Below, piece by piece: positions 31,376 to 41,418 of a DNA stretch of 64,000 nt. The notes under the pieces were generated by a model. It was not told the DNA's origin. It saw only the letters and a program-made list of their open reading frames with translations, and ran no database searches. Location of the stretch: the NCBI GenBank assembly GCA_019565575.1, contig CP067379.1, positions 1,302,001 through 1,366,000 on the forward strand, written 5' to 3'. Positions within the stretch are counted from its first letter, which is position 1. Each line of letters opens with the position of its first letter. The translations under genes were made by a program, and so were the position numbers. The stretch is from Flavobacterium covae (GTDB lineage Bacteria; Bacteroidota; Bacteroidia; Flavobacteriales; Flavobacteriaceae).

Positions 31376-33173
31376 ATGAAAAAACTATTTTTTATACTTA
31401 TTTTATTTTGTGTAAAAATTACTGCCCAAGTTCAGTTTGTAACAAGTGTCAGCAAAAACAATTTGGGTATAAACGAACGTTTACGAATTGATTTTACAAT
31501 GAATGATGATGGAGATAACTTTGATCCTCCAGCATTTGATGGTTTCCGAATTATAGGAGGTCCCAATCAATCCGTTAGTTATTCGTGGATTAACGGAAGA
31601 AAATCCTATGAAAAAACGTATTCCTATTTTCTTCAACCTACAAAAAAGGGAACTTTCCTTATAAAAGGAGCTTCTGTTGAAATAAATGGACAAATATATA
31701 AATCTAATTCTGTTAAAGTTATTATAGGTAATGCAGTCCAAGAAGAACGAGATCCTTACGATCCTTACGGAGGAAATAGCCCTTATTATCAACAACAACG
31801 CCAACAAACACCTCCTTCATCCGCTATGGGTAAAGAAGGAGTGCATTTAGTAGCCGAAATTTCTAACAATAATCCGTATCTCAATGAACCTATTACGGTA
31901 GTTTATAAAATTTATGTAAGTCACCGTTCAGGAGTTGGAGGTTGGCAGGAAACACAAAATCCTAAATACAATAATTTTTGGAGTCAAAATATAGACATCA
32001 AACAATTAAAAGTAGAAGAAGGAAAATTTAAAGGCGAAATGTATCGTTATGCTGTATTGCGTAAAACGGTTCTTTACCCTCAAAAATCAGGCAAATTGGT
32101 AATAGAACCCTTAACTTTAGACGTAGAAGTAGAGGTCCCATCAGGAGAGGTTGATTTTTTTGGTCGTCCAGTTATGACTATGGGACATAAAAAAGTTTCA
32201 GCAGGAGCAAAAACAATTATAGTTAAACCTCTTCCTGGAAGCAGGAAAATCAACTGATTTTACAGGAGCAGTAGGGGATTTTGAATTTAAAGTAATTCCT
32301 TCTAAAACCAGCGTAAAAGCAGGTGAATCAATTGATCTAAAAATAATCGTTTCAGGAAAAGGAAATTTAAAACTATTTACATTACCTAAACCTATAGTAC
32401 CCTCTTCATTAGAAATGTATGATCCACAACACCAAGAAAGTGTACAAACATCACTTTCAGGTATGACTGGAAACATTCAAGATACTTATACCATTATTCC
32501 ACAAAGTGAGGGGAAATATTTAATAAAACCGATGACTTTTACGTATTTTGATTTGAATACAAAACATTATAAATCAATTACTTCAAAAGAAATTACACTA
32601 TTTGTAGAAAAAGGAAATGTTTTAGTAAACAATACAGTTAGTACAAATAAATCTAAAGTAACGGCAACTTCTACTTTTGGATTTATAAAAACAAAGACTA
32701 ATTTAGAACCAAAAACGTCTTCGGATTTCTTAGGATCAAGTTTATTTTATAGCTTATTATTTGCGCCTTTTTTAGCTATTCCACTTATCATAATTTTACG
32801 TCGTAAAAGAAAAGAACGTAATGCGGACATTTTAGGGAATAAGATTAAATTATCAAATAAGTTAGCTAAAAGATATTTGTCTGAAGCCCAAAAACAATTA
32901 GGAAATAAAGAACCTTTTTATATTGCTTTAGAACGTGCGTTGCATAATTTCTTAAAAGCCAAACTACATATTGAAACATCAGACATGAGTAAAGATAAAA
33001 TTTGCGAATTATTAATTCAGAAGAAAGCAAACAAAGATACTGTGAATCAGTTTATAGGATTAATAGAAAGTTGTGAATTTGCTCGATATGCACCTTCAAC
33101 AAATACAAGTATTCAAAATGATTACAATCTCGCAATAAGTATTGTTTCTGATTTAGAAAAGCAGATAGTTTAA
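31376..33173 (+). CDS. batD: BatD (oxygen-tolerance) membrane protein, one CTGGAAG frameshift
   Basis: 598 residues after correction. A signal peptide ending KITAQ is followed by several immunoglobulin-like periplasmic domains (FRIIGGPNQSVSYSWING is the family signature), a transmembrane helix near the C-terminal third (FYSLLFAPFLAIPLIIILRR) and a cytoplasmic helical tail. The break is CTGGAAG at 32235-32241, where CTGAAG restores KPLPEAGKSTDFTGAVG. The start is ATG 31376, 17 bases after batC. Confidence 0.9.
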
Positions 33174-33259
33174 ATACAAAAAGAATAAAAAGAAATTAAA
33201 AAATAAACACTGTAATTACACCTTATTTAGTGTCTTTTGTGTTTTAGTGATTGAATAAA

Positions 33260-34006
33260 ATGAAAAAAATATTCTACATATTATTATTCCTTTCTCAATT
33301 TATTTGGGCAAATGATTTATTTGAAAAAGGTAATGATTGCTATCAAAAAGGAAAATACCAAGAAGCAATCCAATCCTATGAAAGTATTTTAGCTCAAGGA
33401 AAAGAATCAGCAGAAATATATTTCAATCTAGGGAATTGCTATTACAAATTAAATAGAGTAGCACCAGCTGTTTTTAATTTTGAAAAAGCTTTGTTATTGA
33501 ACCCTAATGATGTAGAAATACAAAATAACTTAGCATTTGCTAAAAAAATGGTAATTGATGATATTCAAGAAGTACCACAGGTTGGCTTTTCAAAAATCAT
33601 AATAGATTTAACCTCCGTTTTTCATTATGATACTTGGGCTTGGGTATCTATTGTTGTAGCTTTCTGTATGCTAATTTGTTTTATAATCTATTATTATTCC
33701 TATGAAACCATTTTAAAAAGAATTTTCTTCGCCGGAATTTTATGTAGCCTATGTTTAGTTTTGTTAAGTCTTTTTGCTGGTTTTTATGAACAAAGTCGTT
33801 TAGAAAAAGAAAAACCAGCGATCGTTTTTGTTGATGTAGTCAATGTAAAAAGTGAACCTAATGCAGTTGCGGCTAATGCTTTTGTCCTACATGCAGGAAC
33901 AAAAGTAAATATTATAGATCACTTAGATAATTATTACAAAATTCAAATAGCTGATTTAAAAGAGGGATGGTTAAATAAAAGTGCCATAAGAAAAATTAAA
34001 AAATAA
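33260..34006 (+). CDS. batE: BatE, TPR and SH3-like membrane protein
   Basis: 248 residues: signal peptide (MKKIFYILLFLSQFIWA), one to two TPR units (GNDCYQKGKYQEAIQSYESIL, IYFNLGNCYYKLNRVAPAVFN), two transmembrane segments around residues 125 and 150, and a C-terminal SH3b domain (VNVKSEPNAVAANAFVLHAGTKV). This is the standard last gene of the aerotolerance operon. The in-frame TTG at 33251 is less likely than ATG 33260. A repeat element follows at 34109. Confidence 0.88.
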   Translation: MKKIFYILLFLSQFIWANDLFEKGNDCYQKGKYQEAIQSYESILAQGKESAEIYFNLGNCYYKLNRVAPAVFNFEKALLLNPNDVEIQNNLAFAKKMVIDDIQEVPQVGFSKIIIDLTSVFHYDTWAWVSIVVAFCMLICFIIYYYSYETILKRIFFAGILCSLCLVLLSLFAGFYEQSRLEKEKPAIVFVDVVNVKSEPNAVAANAFVLHAGTKVNIIDHLDNYYKIQIADLKEGWLNKSAIRKIKK

Positions 34007-34108
34007 ATTCACTTTCTGTTTCATTCAATTAAAAGAAAAAATGCTGTAGAAGATGTTTTATACCATTTAAACTTTGAAATTCCCTCATAATACTATTTTT
34101 TCAACCTT

Positions 34109-34240
34109 GAGACTGCCCAAAAAGTTCGTAATCTTTCATTTCGACCAAAGGGAGAAATTACATAATATTGATTATGAGACTCCTCCTTACCGGAGAGACA
34201 AACTGCATGTATGTTGATTTATTACTTTTTGGACAGCCTC
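34109..34240. repeat. Intergenic repeat element, copy 1
   Basis: About 132 bases with imperfect terminal inverted repeats: GAGACTGCCCAAAAAGT at the left and ACTTTTTGGACAGCCTC at the right. The inside contains TTTCGACCAAAGGGAGAAATT. A second copy with the same ends and most of the same interior lies at 51586-51714. It sits between the convergent bat operon and serine hydrolase genes. Confidence 0.85.
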
Positions 34241-34260
34241 TTCAAAAAAAGTCTTTATAA

Positions 34261-35598
34261 TCACTTTATACTTGCTAAAACCTCTTTTACTAAAGCATTT
34301 AGATCAATATGACCATGACCCAGACGTACAATTACCATATCATGAGAAGGTATAATGAATACCCGTTGTCCTTGAAATCCATCTGCATAATAAATGTTTT
34401 TAGGACAGTCAGGTAGAACACCATTAGCATTTAGCCAAAATTGAGCACCGTATTCATTATTAGAAGTAGGAGTAGGAGTAGCAACATAACTAGACCAGCT
34501 AGGTTCAAATAATTGTTCACCATTCCAATTCCCTTTATGTAAGTATAACAAACCAAACTTAGACCAATCACGCGCGTTGGCCCAAGCATAAGAAGATCCT
34601 ATATAATGACCCGATAAATCTGTTTCAACAATCATTGAGTGCATACCAATTTTATCAATTAAAGCACCATACCAAAAATCTAAATACTCTTGATGTGTTT
34701 TAAATTGACTGCGAATAATTCCAGAAAGTAAATTAGTTGTACCAGAAGAGTAGTTCCAACTAGCATTAGGTTTGCCTACCAAAGGTTTTTTAATTTGAGA
34801 TTTTGTCATATCACTTTCTTGAAACAGCATTTTCGTAGCATCTGATAGTTTATCATAATTTTCATCCCATTCTAAACCTGAGTTCATTTGTAATAAGTTA
34901 TGGATGGTAATGTTTTTGCGCGCATCATTCTTCCATTCAGCAACAGGAGCAGGTTGATTAATATTTAATTTACCTTGTTTTTGAAGAATACCAAACAGTG
35001 TTCCTGTAATACTTTTAGTCATAGACCAACCTAGTAATCTTGAATCTTTTGTGAAATTAGGAGCGTATTTTTCAGAAATAATTTGATTCTTATAAACTAC
35101 AAGTACCGCGCGAGTACATCTTTTTCCTTTTTATTAGGTTCAAAAGCTTCCAGAAACCGCTTTATCTAATCGGTTGTAATCAATATTTGTAAAAACAGAT
35201 TTTAAAGGTTCTCCATCTCCATAAGGAAAAGGAATATTTTTATTAATTGTAAAAATTCTTTTAGGAACCAAATAAGGCATATTTGGATCATAGTCGTCAT
35301 TTACTAATACAGCACCTAAACCTTCTCTATATACAGCTTTTCGTTTTTTTAATCCGTATACAGAAGCCTCGGCAAACTTAACCTTATCATTAATTTCATT
35401 TTTTGCTAAATCAATCAAATTAATATCATTATCTGTTTTTTCAATAAGAGAAAGAGGACGATTATCTAAAAAATGACCAGAGGCAACACTTTTTGCAGAA
35501 AAACCAGAAATCAAGTCTAATTTTGGATAGTTTTGAAATAATAAGATACCTATAACACCTATAAAAAATAAGCTGATAATCCCAAATATTTTCTTCAT
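34261..35598 (-). CDS. Serine hydrolase of the beta-lactamase (class C) family, two frameshifts
   Basis: 444 residues after correction. N-terminal membrane anchor (FGIISLFFIGVIGILLF), about 130 residues of unknown role, then the hydrolase: nucleophile SxxK in LGWSMTKSITG, YSS in WNYSSGTTN as the second motif, and HGH near the C-terminus. CTTCCAG at 35147-35153 (minus-strand CTGGAAG for CTGAAG) restores DKAVSEAFEP, and a two-base excess at about 35114-35119 (ATGTA for ATA) restores DTRAVLVVYKN. Such proteins are usually esterases or peptidases, and resistance should not be assumed. Confidence 0.85.
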
Positions 35599-36163
35599 AG
35601 TATATAAATTTTAAGTTAAAGAGGAAGCAAAAAAATATCTTACCTCTTCCTAATAAGTGTATTTTTTATGATAGGTTATTTATGAAAAAAAAATACTTAC
35701 TGCAAGATAAAGTTTTTTATAATTTTAAAAAAATATATCTACTTCTTCTTCATATTAAGGATAAAGAATATCCTTTACAACCAAGTAGTATTTTTATATT
35801 GAATTTGTTTCAACAAAGATTGTTTTTAACTAAAAAAGAATTTTGTCTTTTCTTTTATAAAATTCATCTTTAGTATTCACCCTTATTAAAACGTAATAAA
35901 TAGAATAAAGCTTTAAAAAATATTTTTTATTCGTCAGATACCTTCATTTCGTGATATTTAAAGAAAATAAAAAGTAAAAAATATAACACTTTAAATACTA
36001 GAAAAATATGCTTTAAGATGCCAGTTATTATAGTTTAAAAGCATATTATTGAATTTGTATAGAAACACTTTAATAGAAGATCAAATAAAGAAAGTTTTTG
36101 AAAACTTTGATAAAATATCCTAACTAATTAACTAATTTTGCTTTTAGATTTTTTTTGAATAAT
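35599..36163. other. AT-rich stretch without a convincing gene, before sufS
   Basis: About 565 bases. An open frame of 63 codons at 35682-35873 is mostly Lys, Leu and Phe, has no recognisable domain or start context, and looks like chance in AT-rich DNA. The last part carries the sufS promoter candidate (36107-36140). Nothing else is seen. Confidence 0.5.
36107..36140 (+). promoter_or_regulatory. Promoter candidate for the suf gene cluster
   Basis: TTG (36107-36109), 23 bases, then TAATTTTG (36133-36140), followed by C. This fits the flavobacterial TTG-N17-23-TAnnTTTG pattern at the upper spacing limit. The sufS ATG is 23 bases further on. Confidence 0.55.
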
Positions 36164-37377
36164 ATGTTTGATATCCAAAAAGTTAGAGAAGATTTTCCTA
36201 TTTTAAAACAAAAAGTAAATGGAAAACCCTTAATATATTTTGATAACGGAGCAACTGCTCAAAAGCCCAAAGTAGTTATAGATGCTATTTCAAAGTACTA
36301 TAACGAAATTAATGCTAATATTCATCGTGGGGTACATACGTTGAGTCAGTTAGCAACTGATGCCTATGAAGAATCTCGAAACAAAATCCAATCACATCTT
36401 AATGCAAAACATAATTATGAAGTTATTTTTACATCAGGAACCACACAAGGAATTAATTTAGTAGCCAATGGTTTTACAACGTTATTAAATGAAAAAGATG
36501 AGGTAATGGTGTCTGCATTAGAGCATCATAGCAATATAGTGCCTTGGCAAATGTTGTGTGAGCGTACAGGAGCAAAATTAGTTGTGATTCCAATAAATGA
36601 AAAAGGAGAGTTAATTCTATCGGAATTTGATAAACTACTCTCTGAGAATACTAAAATAGTTTCAGTTAATCATATTTCAAATGCTTTAGGAACAATAAAT
36701 CCTATTGAATATATTATTGAAAAAGCACATCAAGTAGGAGCCGCTGTTTTAATAGATGGAGCACAAGCAACTCCCCATTTAAAACCAGATGTACAAAACT
36801 TAAATTGTGATTTTTATGTTTTTTCTGGACATAAAATTTGTGGACCAACAGGAGTAGGTATCTTATACGGAAAAGAAGAGTGGCTAAATAAATTACCACC
36901 CTATATGGGGGAGGCGAAATGATAAAAGAAGTAACGTTTGAAAAAACAACGTATGCTGAATTACCCCACAAATTTGAGGCAGGAACACCTAATATAGCAG
37001 ATGGAATTGTTTTAGGTACTGCTATTGATTATCTAAACCAACTAGGTTTTGAAAATATTCAAAAACAAGAAAAACAACTTTTAGTGTATGCAACTGAAAA
37101 ATTATTAGAGATAGAGGGACTGAAAATATTTGGAACTTCAGAAAATAAAACCTCCGTAATTTCTTTTAATATTAAAGGCATTCATCCATACGATATTGGC
37201 ACAATTATAGATAAATTAGGTATAGCCGTTCGCACAGGCCATCACTGTACACAACCGATTATGAATTTTTTTCAAATCCCAGGTACTGTAAGAGCAAGTT
37301 TCTCCTTTTATAATACAAAAGAAGAAATAGATGTCTTTGTAGAAGCTGTAAAAAAAGCAAAAATGATGTTATCTTAA
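36164..37377 (+). CDS. sufS: Cysteine desulfurase SufS, one G-run frameshift
   Basis: PLP enzyme that takes sulfur from cysteine as a persulfide for iron-sulfur cluster assembly. It starts MFDIQKVREDFPILKQKVNG; the cofactor lysine is in FSGHKICGPTG and the persulfide cysteine in RTGHHCTQPIM. Five G at 36907-36911 should be six, giving PPYMGGGEMIKEV; corrected length is 404 residues. An in-frame TTG at 36155 is less likely than the ATG at 36164. sufE, its partner, is two genes downstream. Confidence 0.94.
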
Positions 37378-37389
37378 ATAATTATACAG

Positions 37390-37915
37390 ATGAAAAAAAA
37401 TGCACTCACTCTATTTTCGGTTTTTGTTTTATTAGTTTCCTGTAAATGCAAACAAACAACCTTACCCCAGGAAGAATCAACTCTTGTGAAAAATGAAAAA
37501 AACAAAGAAAAAGAGTCAATAAAACCAGTTGAAGAGGGAAGAACGGATAAACAAAGAAAAAGGAATGTTTGTAGAATATGTAGCAAATACAAGAGGTTAT
37601 CATTTAAGAATTAAATTAACCCCAAACTCTTTAAGTTATACCGAAAATCGTGATGCAGATGATTTTAAATCAGTAGATCTAACAGCCCAACAAATAGATG
37701 AATTACAAACTTTGTTAAATCAAATTAATTTGAAAGCGTTAGACAAGCTGAAAGCACCCACTGAATTACGTTATCATGATGGAGCGGCACACGCAGATAT
37801 GAAGATAAAAAAAGAAGATCAAGAATATCAATCAGCTGGCTTTGATCATGGACACCCACCTGTAGAAATTGAAAAATTTGTATCCAAATTAATTTCTTAC
37901 ATAAAACAAGAATAA
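37390..37915 (+). CDS. Small lipoprotein of unknown function, one frameshift
   Basis: About 174 residues. A lipobox LLVSC at the end of the signal peptide (MKKNALTLFSVFVLLVSC) predicts an anchored lipoprotein, followed by a short Lys/Glu-rich linker and a folded part (GMFVEYVANTRGYHLRIKL...YRYHDGAAHAD-like). The frame changes around the A run at 37557-37561. It lies 12 bases after sufS and 25 before sufE, so it belongs to the suf transcript. I do not recognise the family. Confidence 0.7.
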
Positions 37916-37940
37916 TTAACAGAAATAAATTCTATCAAGA

Positions 37941-38360
37941 ATGACCATAGAAGAAATTCAAAATGAAATTGTAGATGAGTTTTCAATGTTTGATGATTGG
38001 ATGCAACGCTATGAATACATAATCGAACTAGGAAAATCATTACCCCTAATTGAAGAACAATACAAAACAGAGGAAAATATCATCAAAGGATGTCAATCTA
38101 AAGTTTGGGTTTATGCTGAAGAAAAAGAAGGAAATATTGTTTTTACAGCTGATAGTGATGCTATTCTAACAAAAGGAATTATTGGAATATTAATAAGGAC
38201 ATTTTCTAATCAACCAGCACAAGCTATTCTAGATGCCAAAACAGATTTTATAGACGAAATAGGTTTAAAAGAACATTTATCACCTACAAGAGCTAACGGT
38301 TTAGTATCTATGATAAAACAAATAAAAATGTATGCTTTAGCTTTTTTAAGCAAAAAGTAA
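37941..38360 (+). CDS. sufE: SufE, sulfur acceptor for SufS
   Basis: 139 residues. Takes persulfide sulfur from SufS through cysteine C51, seen in IIKGCQSKVWVY, the invariant active-site segment. N-terminal IVDEFSMFDDWMQRYEYIIELG and C-terminal SPTRANGLVSMIKQIK are also standard. Intact frame. Follows the lipoprotein gene by 25 bases. Confidence 0.94.
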   Translation: MTIEEIQNEIVDEFSMFDDWMQRYEYIIELGKSLPLIEEQYKTEENIIKGCQSKVWVYAEEKEGNIVFTADSDAILTKGIIGILIRTFSNQPAQAILDAKTDFIDEIGLKEHLSPTRANGLVSMIKQIKMYALAFLSKK

Positions 38361-38539
38361 TTTTTTAAAATATTATACTAGTAAATATAAGTTAAGAATG
38401 TAGAAAATAAAAAAAATAGCAAAATTTAACTTATAAAGTAAAAAGTAATAATATGTATAAAATCATAAAAAAATAAAGGCTAAAATTATAAGAAAAAGAG
38501 AATTTAAAAACTTAAACGACTTATAAGATCTAAAAAAAT

Positions 38540-38863
38540 ATGGAAGAATTTAATGATAATATAAATTTAGGAGAAGAAGTAGTAAAAGTATTAAAACGAA
38601 TTTATGATCCTGAAATACCTGTAGATATTTACGAATTAGGCTTAATTTATGATGTTTTTGTAAATGAGGACATGGATGTGAAAATTTTAATGACATTAAC
38701 CTCCCCCAATTGTCCTGTGGCAGAAACACTTCCTAATGAAGTAAAAGAAAAAATAGAAAAACTAGAAGCAGTTAAATCATGTGAAGTAGAAATTACTTTT
38801 GATCCACCTTGGAGCAAAGATTTAATGAGTGAAGAAGCAAAATTAGAATTAGGAATGCTTTAA
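38540..38863 (+). CDS. sufT: DUF59/MIP18-family iron-sulfur assembly protein (SufT-like)
   Basis: 107 residues. The family signature IYDPEIPVDIYELGLIYDV is present, followed by the conserved MTLTSPNCPVAE with its cysteine, and the end EITFDPPWSKDLMSEEAKLELGML typical of the SUF-associated form. These proteins assist cluster assembly or transfer; the direct role is uncertain. Adjacent to sufE and to a DUF2480 gene. Confidence 0.9.
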   Translation: MEEFNDNINLGEEVVKVLKRIYDPEIPVDIYELGLIYDVFVNEDMDVKILMTLTSPNCPVAETLPNEVKEKIEKLEAVKSCEVEITFDPPWSKDLMSEEAKLELGML

Positions 38864-38933
38864 TGAAAAAACAAATTTTTCAGTTGCAGTATACAGTTTT
38901 GCAATGACTGAAAATTAGAGATTGCAACTAAAT

Positions 38934-39440
38934 ATGGAAGAAATTATAAATAAAGTAACGAATAGTTCTTTAGAAGTATTTGATCTAGAGGATTTTTATC
39001 CTAGTGGAATAAGAACGGCTGTTGATATTAAACAATGGCTCATAGATGGATTTTTGTTAAAAGAAAAAGATTTTAGACAAGCTTTAAAAAATCATGATTG
39101 GTCACAATATAAAGATCATTATTGCGCCATTTATTGTAGTTCAGATGCTATTTTGCCAACTTGGGCACCTATACTAATAGCTTCTTATTTAGACAAATAC
39201 GCCAAAAAAACTATCCTCGGAAATAAAGAAGATATTGAGGTTAATGTATATATAGAAGAAATTCTACGAATAGATTTCAGTAAATACCTTGATAAACCAG
39301 TAATTTTGAAGGGTTGCTCAAAAAAACCAGTCCCGAAAGAAGCATACATCATGGCCATTACACAACTACAAAAAGTAGCAAAAAGTGTAATGTTTGGAGA
39401 AGCTTGTTCAGCGGTTCCGATTTTTAAGAGAACTAAATAA
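38934..39440 (+). CDS. DUF2480 family protein
   Basis: 168 residues, cytoplasmic, no signal peptide. Its position after the SufT-like gene is the usual one for DUF2480 in Bacteroidetes. The sequence contains DLEDFYPSGIRTAVDIKQWL, KDHYCAIYCSSDAILPTWAP and a cysteine-rich end (LKGCSKKPVPKEAY, GEACSAVPIFKR). The function is not known; four cysteines in conserved contexts make a metal- or cluster-related role conceivable. The start is ATG 38934; an upstream TTG in frame is less likely. Confidence 0.75.
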   Translation: MEEIINKVTNSSLEVFDLEDFYPSGIRTAVDIKQWLIDGFLLKEKDFRQALKNHDWSQYKDHYCAIYCSSDAILPTWAPILIASYLDKYAKKTILGNKEDIEVNVYIEEILRIDFSKYLDKPVILKGCSKKPVPKEAYIMAITQLQKVAKSVMFGEACSAVPIFKRTK

Positions 39441-39451
39441 AAATTTACATC

Positions 39452-40342
39452 ATGAAAAAATCACTTTTATGCTTGGCATTATTAATCTGCCAAACTTTGC
39501 TTAACGCACAAACAATTGAAGGAGAATTAATAAAAAGAACTTCTGAAACTGAAAAAAAAGCACAAGATACTACCAATGTAGGTTGGAAAAGAGGAGGTAA
39601 TTTCAATTTTTTATTTAACCAATCAGCCTTTAATGATAAATGGAGAGCTGGAGGAACTTCTAATATAGCAGGAAATATAAATATCAATTATGATTTTAAT
39701 TATAAATCAAAAGATCTAATTTGGGATAATAAAATCATAGCTGCTTATGGATTGACAAAACTTAAAGACGCTGATGTTCGCAAGTCAGACGACCGATTAT
39801 TATACAATTCAGTACTAGGAAAAAGAGCAAAAGGATATTGGTTTTACTCAGCTTTCTTAGATTTTAAGACACAAATGGACTCTGGTTTTGATACAAATGG
39901 TAATAAAATATCGCACTTCTTCTCTCCAGCTTATTTACAGTTAGGTCTTGGTATGATGTGGAAAAAACATGAAAATTTTAAATTCAATATAGCTCCTGCA
40001 ACAGCTCGTTTAGTAGTAGTTCATTCTCATTTTACTCAAAACGGAAGCTCTTTTGGAGTTGAACAAGGAAAATCCACTCGTTTTGAATTTGGTGCTGGTC
40101 TACAAGCATATTACAAATTTAAACTAATGGATAATGTTACCTGGGAAAATATTTTAAACCTGTATTCTAATTATTTAGATAAACCACAAAATGTAGATAT
40201 TGATTATCAAGCAAATTTAGTAATGAAAATCAATAAATACATATCTACTAATTTAGCTTTTCAAGCAATTTATGATGATAATGCTGTGGGAGCCTTTCAA
40301 ATTAGAGAAGTATTTGGTCTAGGTTTTAATTACGGATTTTAA
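39452..40342 (+). CDS. DUF3078 outer-membrane-like protein
   Basis: 296 residues with a signal peptide (MKKSLLCLALLICQTLLNAQ). The body alternates aromatic and polar residues and ends in a strand (VFGLGFNYGF), as in beta-barrels. The start of the mature part has the DUF3078 pattern VGWKRGGNFNFLFNQSAFNDKW. It follows DUF2480 by 11 bases and ends this gene row. Function unknown. Confidence 0.8.
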   Translation: MKKSLLCLALLICQTLLNAQTIEGELIKRTSETEKKAQDTTNVGWKRGGNFNFLFNQSAFNDKWRAGGTSNIAGNININYDFNYKSKDLIWDNKIIAAYGLTKLKDADVRKSDDRLLYNSVLGKRAKGYWFYSAFLDFKTQMDSGFDTNGNKISHFFSPAYLQLGLGMMWKKHENFKFNIAPATARLVVVHSHFTQNGSSFGVEQGKSTRFEFGAGLQAYYKFKLMDNVTWENILNLYSNYLDKPQNVDIDYQANLVMKINKYISTNLAFQAIYDDNAVGAFQIREVFGLGFNYGF

Positions 40343-40744
40343 TTAAATATTAAATTAATTTTTTTTAAAATACACATATATTCCTATCTATAATTCAAGA
40401 AAAACATTACAAAAAGAATAATTTAGAACAGCTACCAAAAAAACATAAGAATAACCAGACTGTCATTCTTGTCTTTTAAATAGTACACTAAATTTAAAAC
40501 ATTTACTTTTTGTAATGTTTTTTTAAATTATTTACCACTATTTTTTAAGAATAAATATTTAATAAAAAAATATTTGTCAGATCCTCCTTTTAAAATAAGA
40601 TAAACTATTTTTCGCTCCTTTCCTAAAAAAAACATTTATAAAGAGAATTTCTAAAAATAGAAACACATACAAATAAAGAATCAAAAGAAGAAACTAAAAA
40701 AGACCTGTTTTTCTTATTTTTGTAAGAAATTAGAATTTTATAAA
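40343..40744. other. Intergenic region before bioD
   Basis: About 400 AT-rich bases without an open frame of note, RNA gene or repeat that I can see. The -7 box at 40715-40722 is the only signal. Confidence 0.5.
40715..40722 (+). promoter_or_regulatory. -7 box for the bioD-bioA operon
   Basis: TATTTTTG, matching TAnnTTTG, 22 bases before the bioD ATG. I see no clear BirA operator. Confidence 0.5.
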
Positions 40745-41362
40745 ATGAAAATTTTTGTTACAGGTATAGGAACAGACGTAGGTAAAACAATTGCATCAGC
40801 TATTATCACACAGGCTTTAGAAGCAGATTATTGGAAACCTATTCAAGCAGGAGATTTAGATAATTCAGATAGTCATAAAATAAAAAAAAGAGTAAAAAAT
40901 ACCAGACTTACCATTCACCCTAATGCTTACGCATTAAATACGCCTGCTAGTCCACATTTAGCTGCAACAATTGATAATCTTACCATAGATTTAAAAAAAA
41001 TTATAGAACCTACAACAGACAATCATTTAGTAATTGAAGGAGCGGGAGGGATTTTAGTTCCACTAAATGAAACAGACTGCGTTGTAGACCTTATTCAACC
41101 TGATTATAAAGTAGTAATTGTTTCTAGACATTATTTAGGAAGCATTAATCATACTTTAATGACTTTAGAATTACTAAAAAATAGAAATATAAAAGTATCT
41201 GGAATTATCTTTTCAGGAGATGAAAATACATCAACAGAAAATATTATTCTTCATAAATCGGGTATAAAATATATAGGACGTATAGATAATGAACCCTATT
41301 TTGACGAAAACGTTATCTCATATTATGCTGAAAAATTTAGAGAAAAATTATTGGAACTTTAA
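40745..41362 (+). CDS. bioD: Dethiobiotin synthase
   Basis: Closes the ureido ring of dethiobiotin from 7,8-diaminopelargonate with CO2 and ATP. 205 residues with the N-terminal P-loop VTGIGTDVGKTIAS, the lysine of KPIQAG, and the glycine-rich VIEGAGGILVPLNE. Intact frame. It lies 56 bases before bioA. Confidence 0.93.
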   Translation: MKIFVTGIGTDVGKTIASAIITQALEADYWKPIQAGDLDNSDSHKIKKRVKNTRLTIHPNAYALNTPASPHLAATIDNLTIDLKKIIEPTTDNHLVIEGAGGILVPLNETDCVVDLIQPDYKVVIVSRHYLGSINHTLMTLELLKNRNIKVSGIIFSGDENTSTENIILHKSGIKYIGRIDNEPYFDENVISYYAEKFREKLLEL

Positions 41363-41418
41363 AAGCTCTAAAAAAAATAATAAATCCTTAATTTCCTTTA
41401 GTTAAAAAAAACAGTTTT

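Noticed and set aside
34261..35598. A beta-lactamase resistance gene
   Set aside because: The family is mostly esterases and peptidases. The domain order and membrane anchor do not point to resistance.
35682..35873. 63-codon open frame rich in Lys, Leu and Phe
   Set aside because: Composition is that of random AT-rich DNA, with no domain or start signal.
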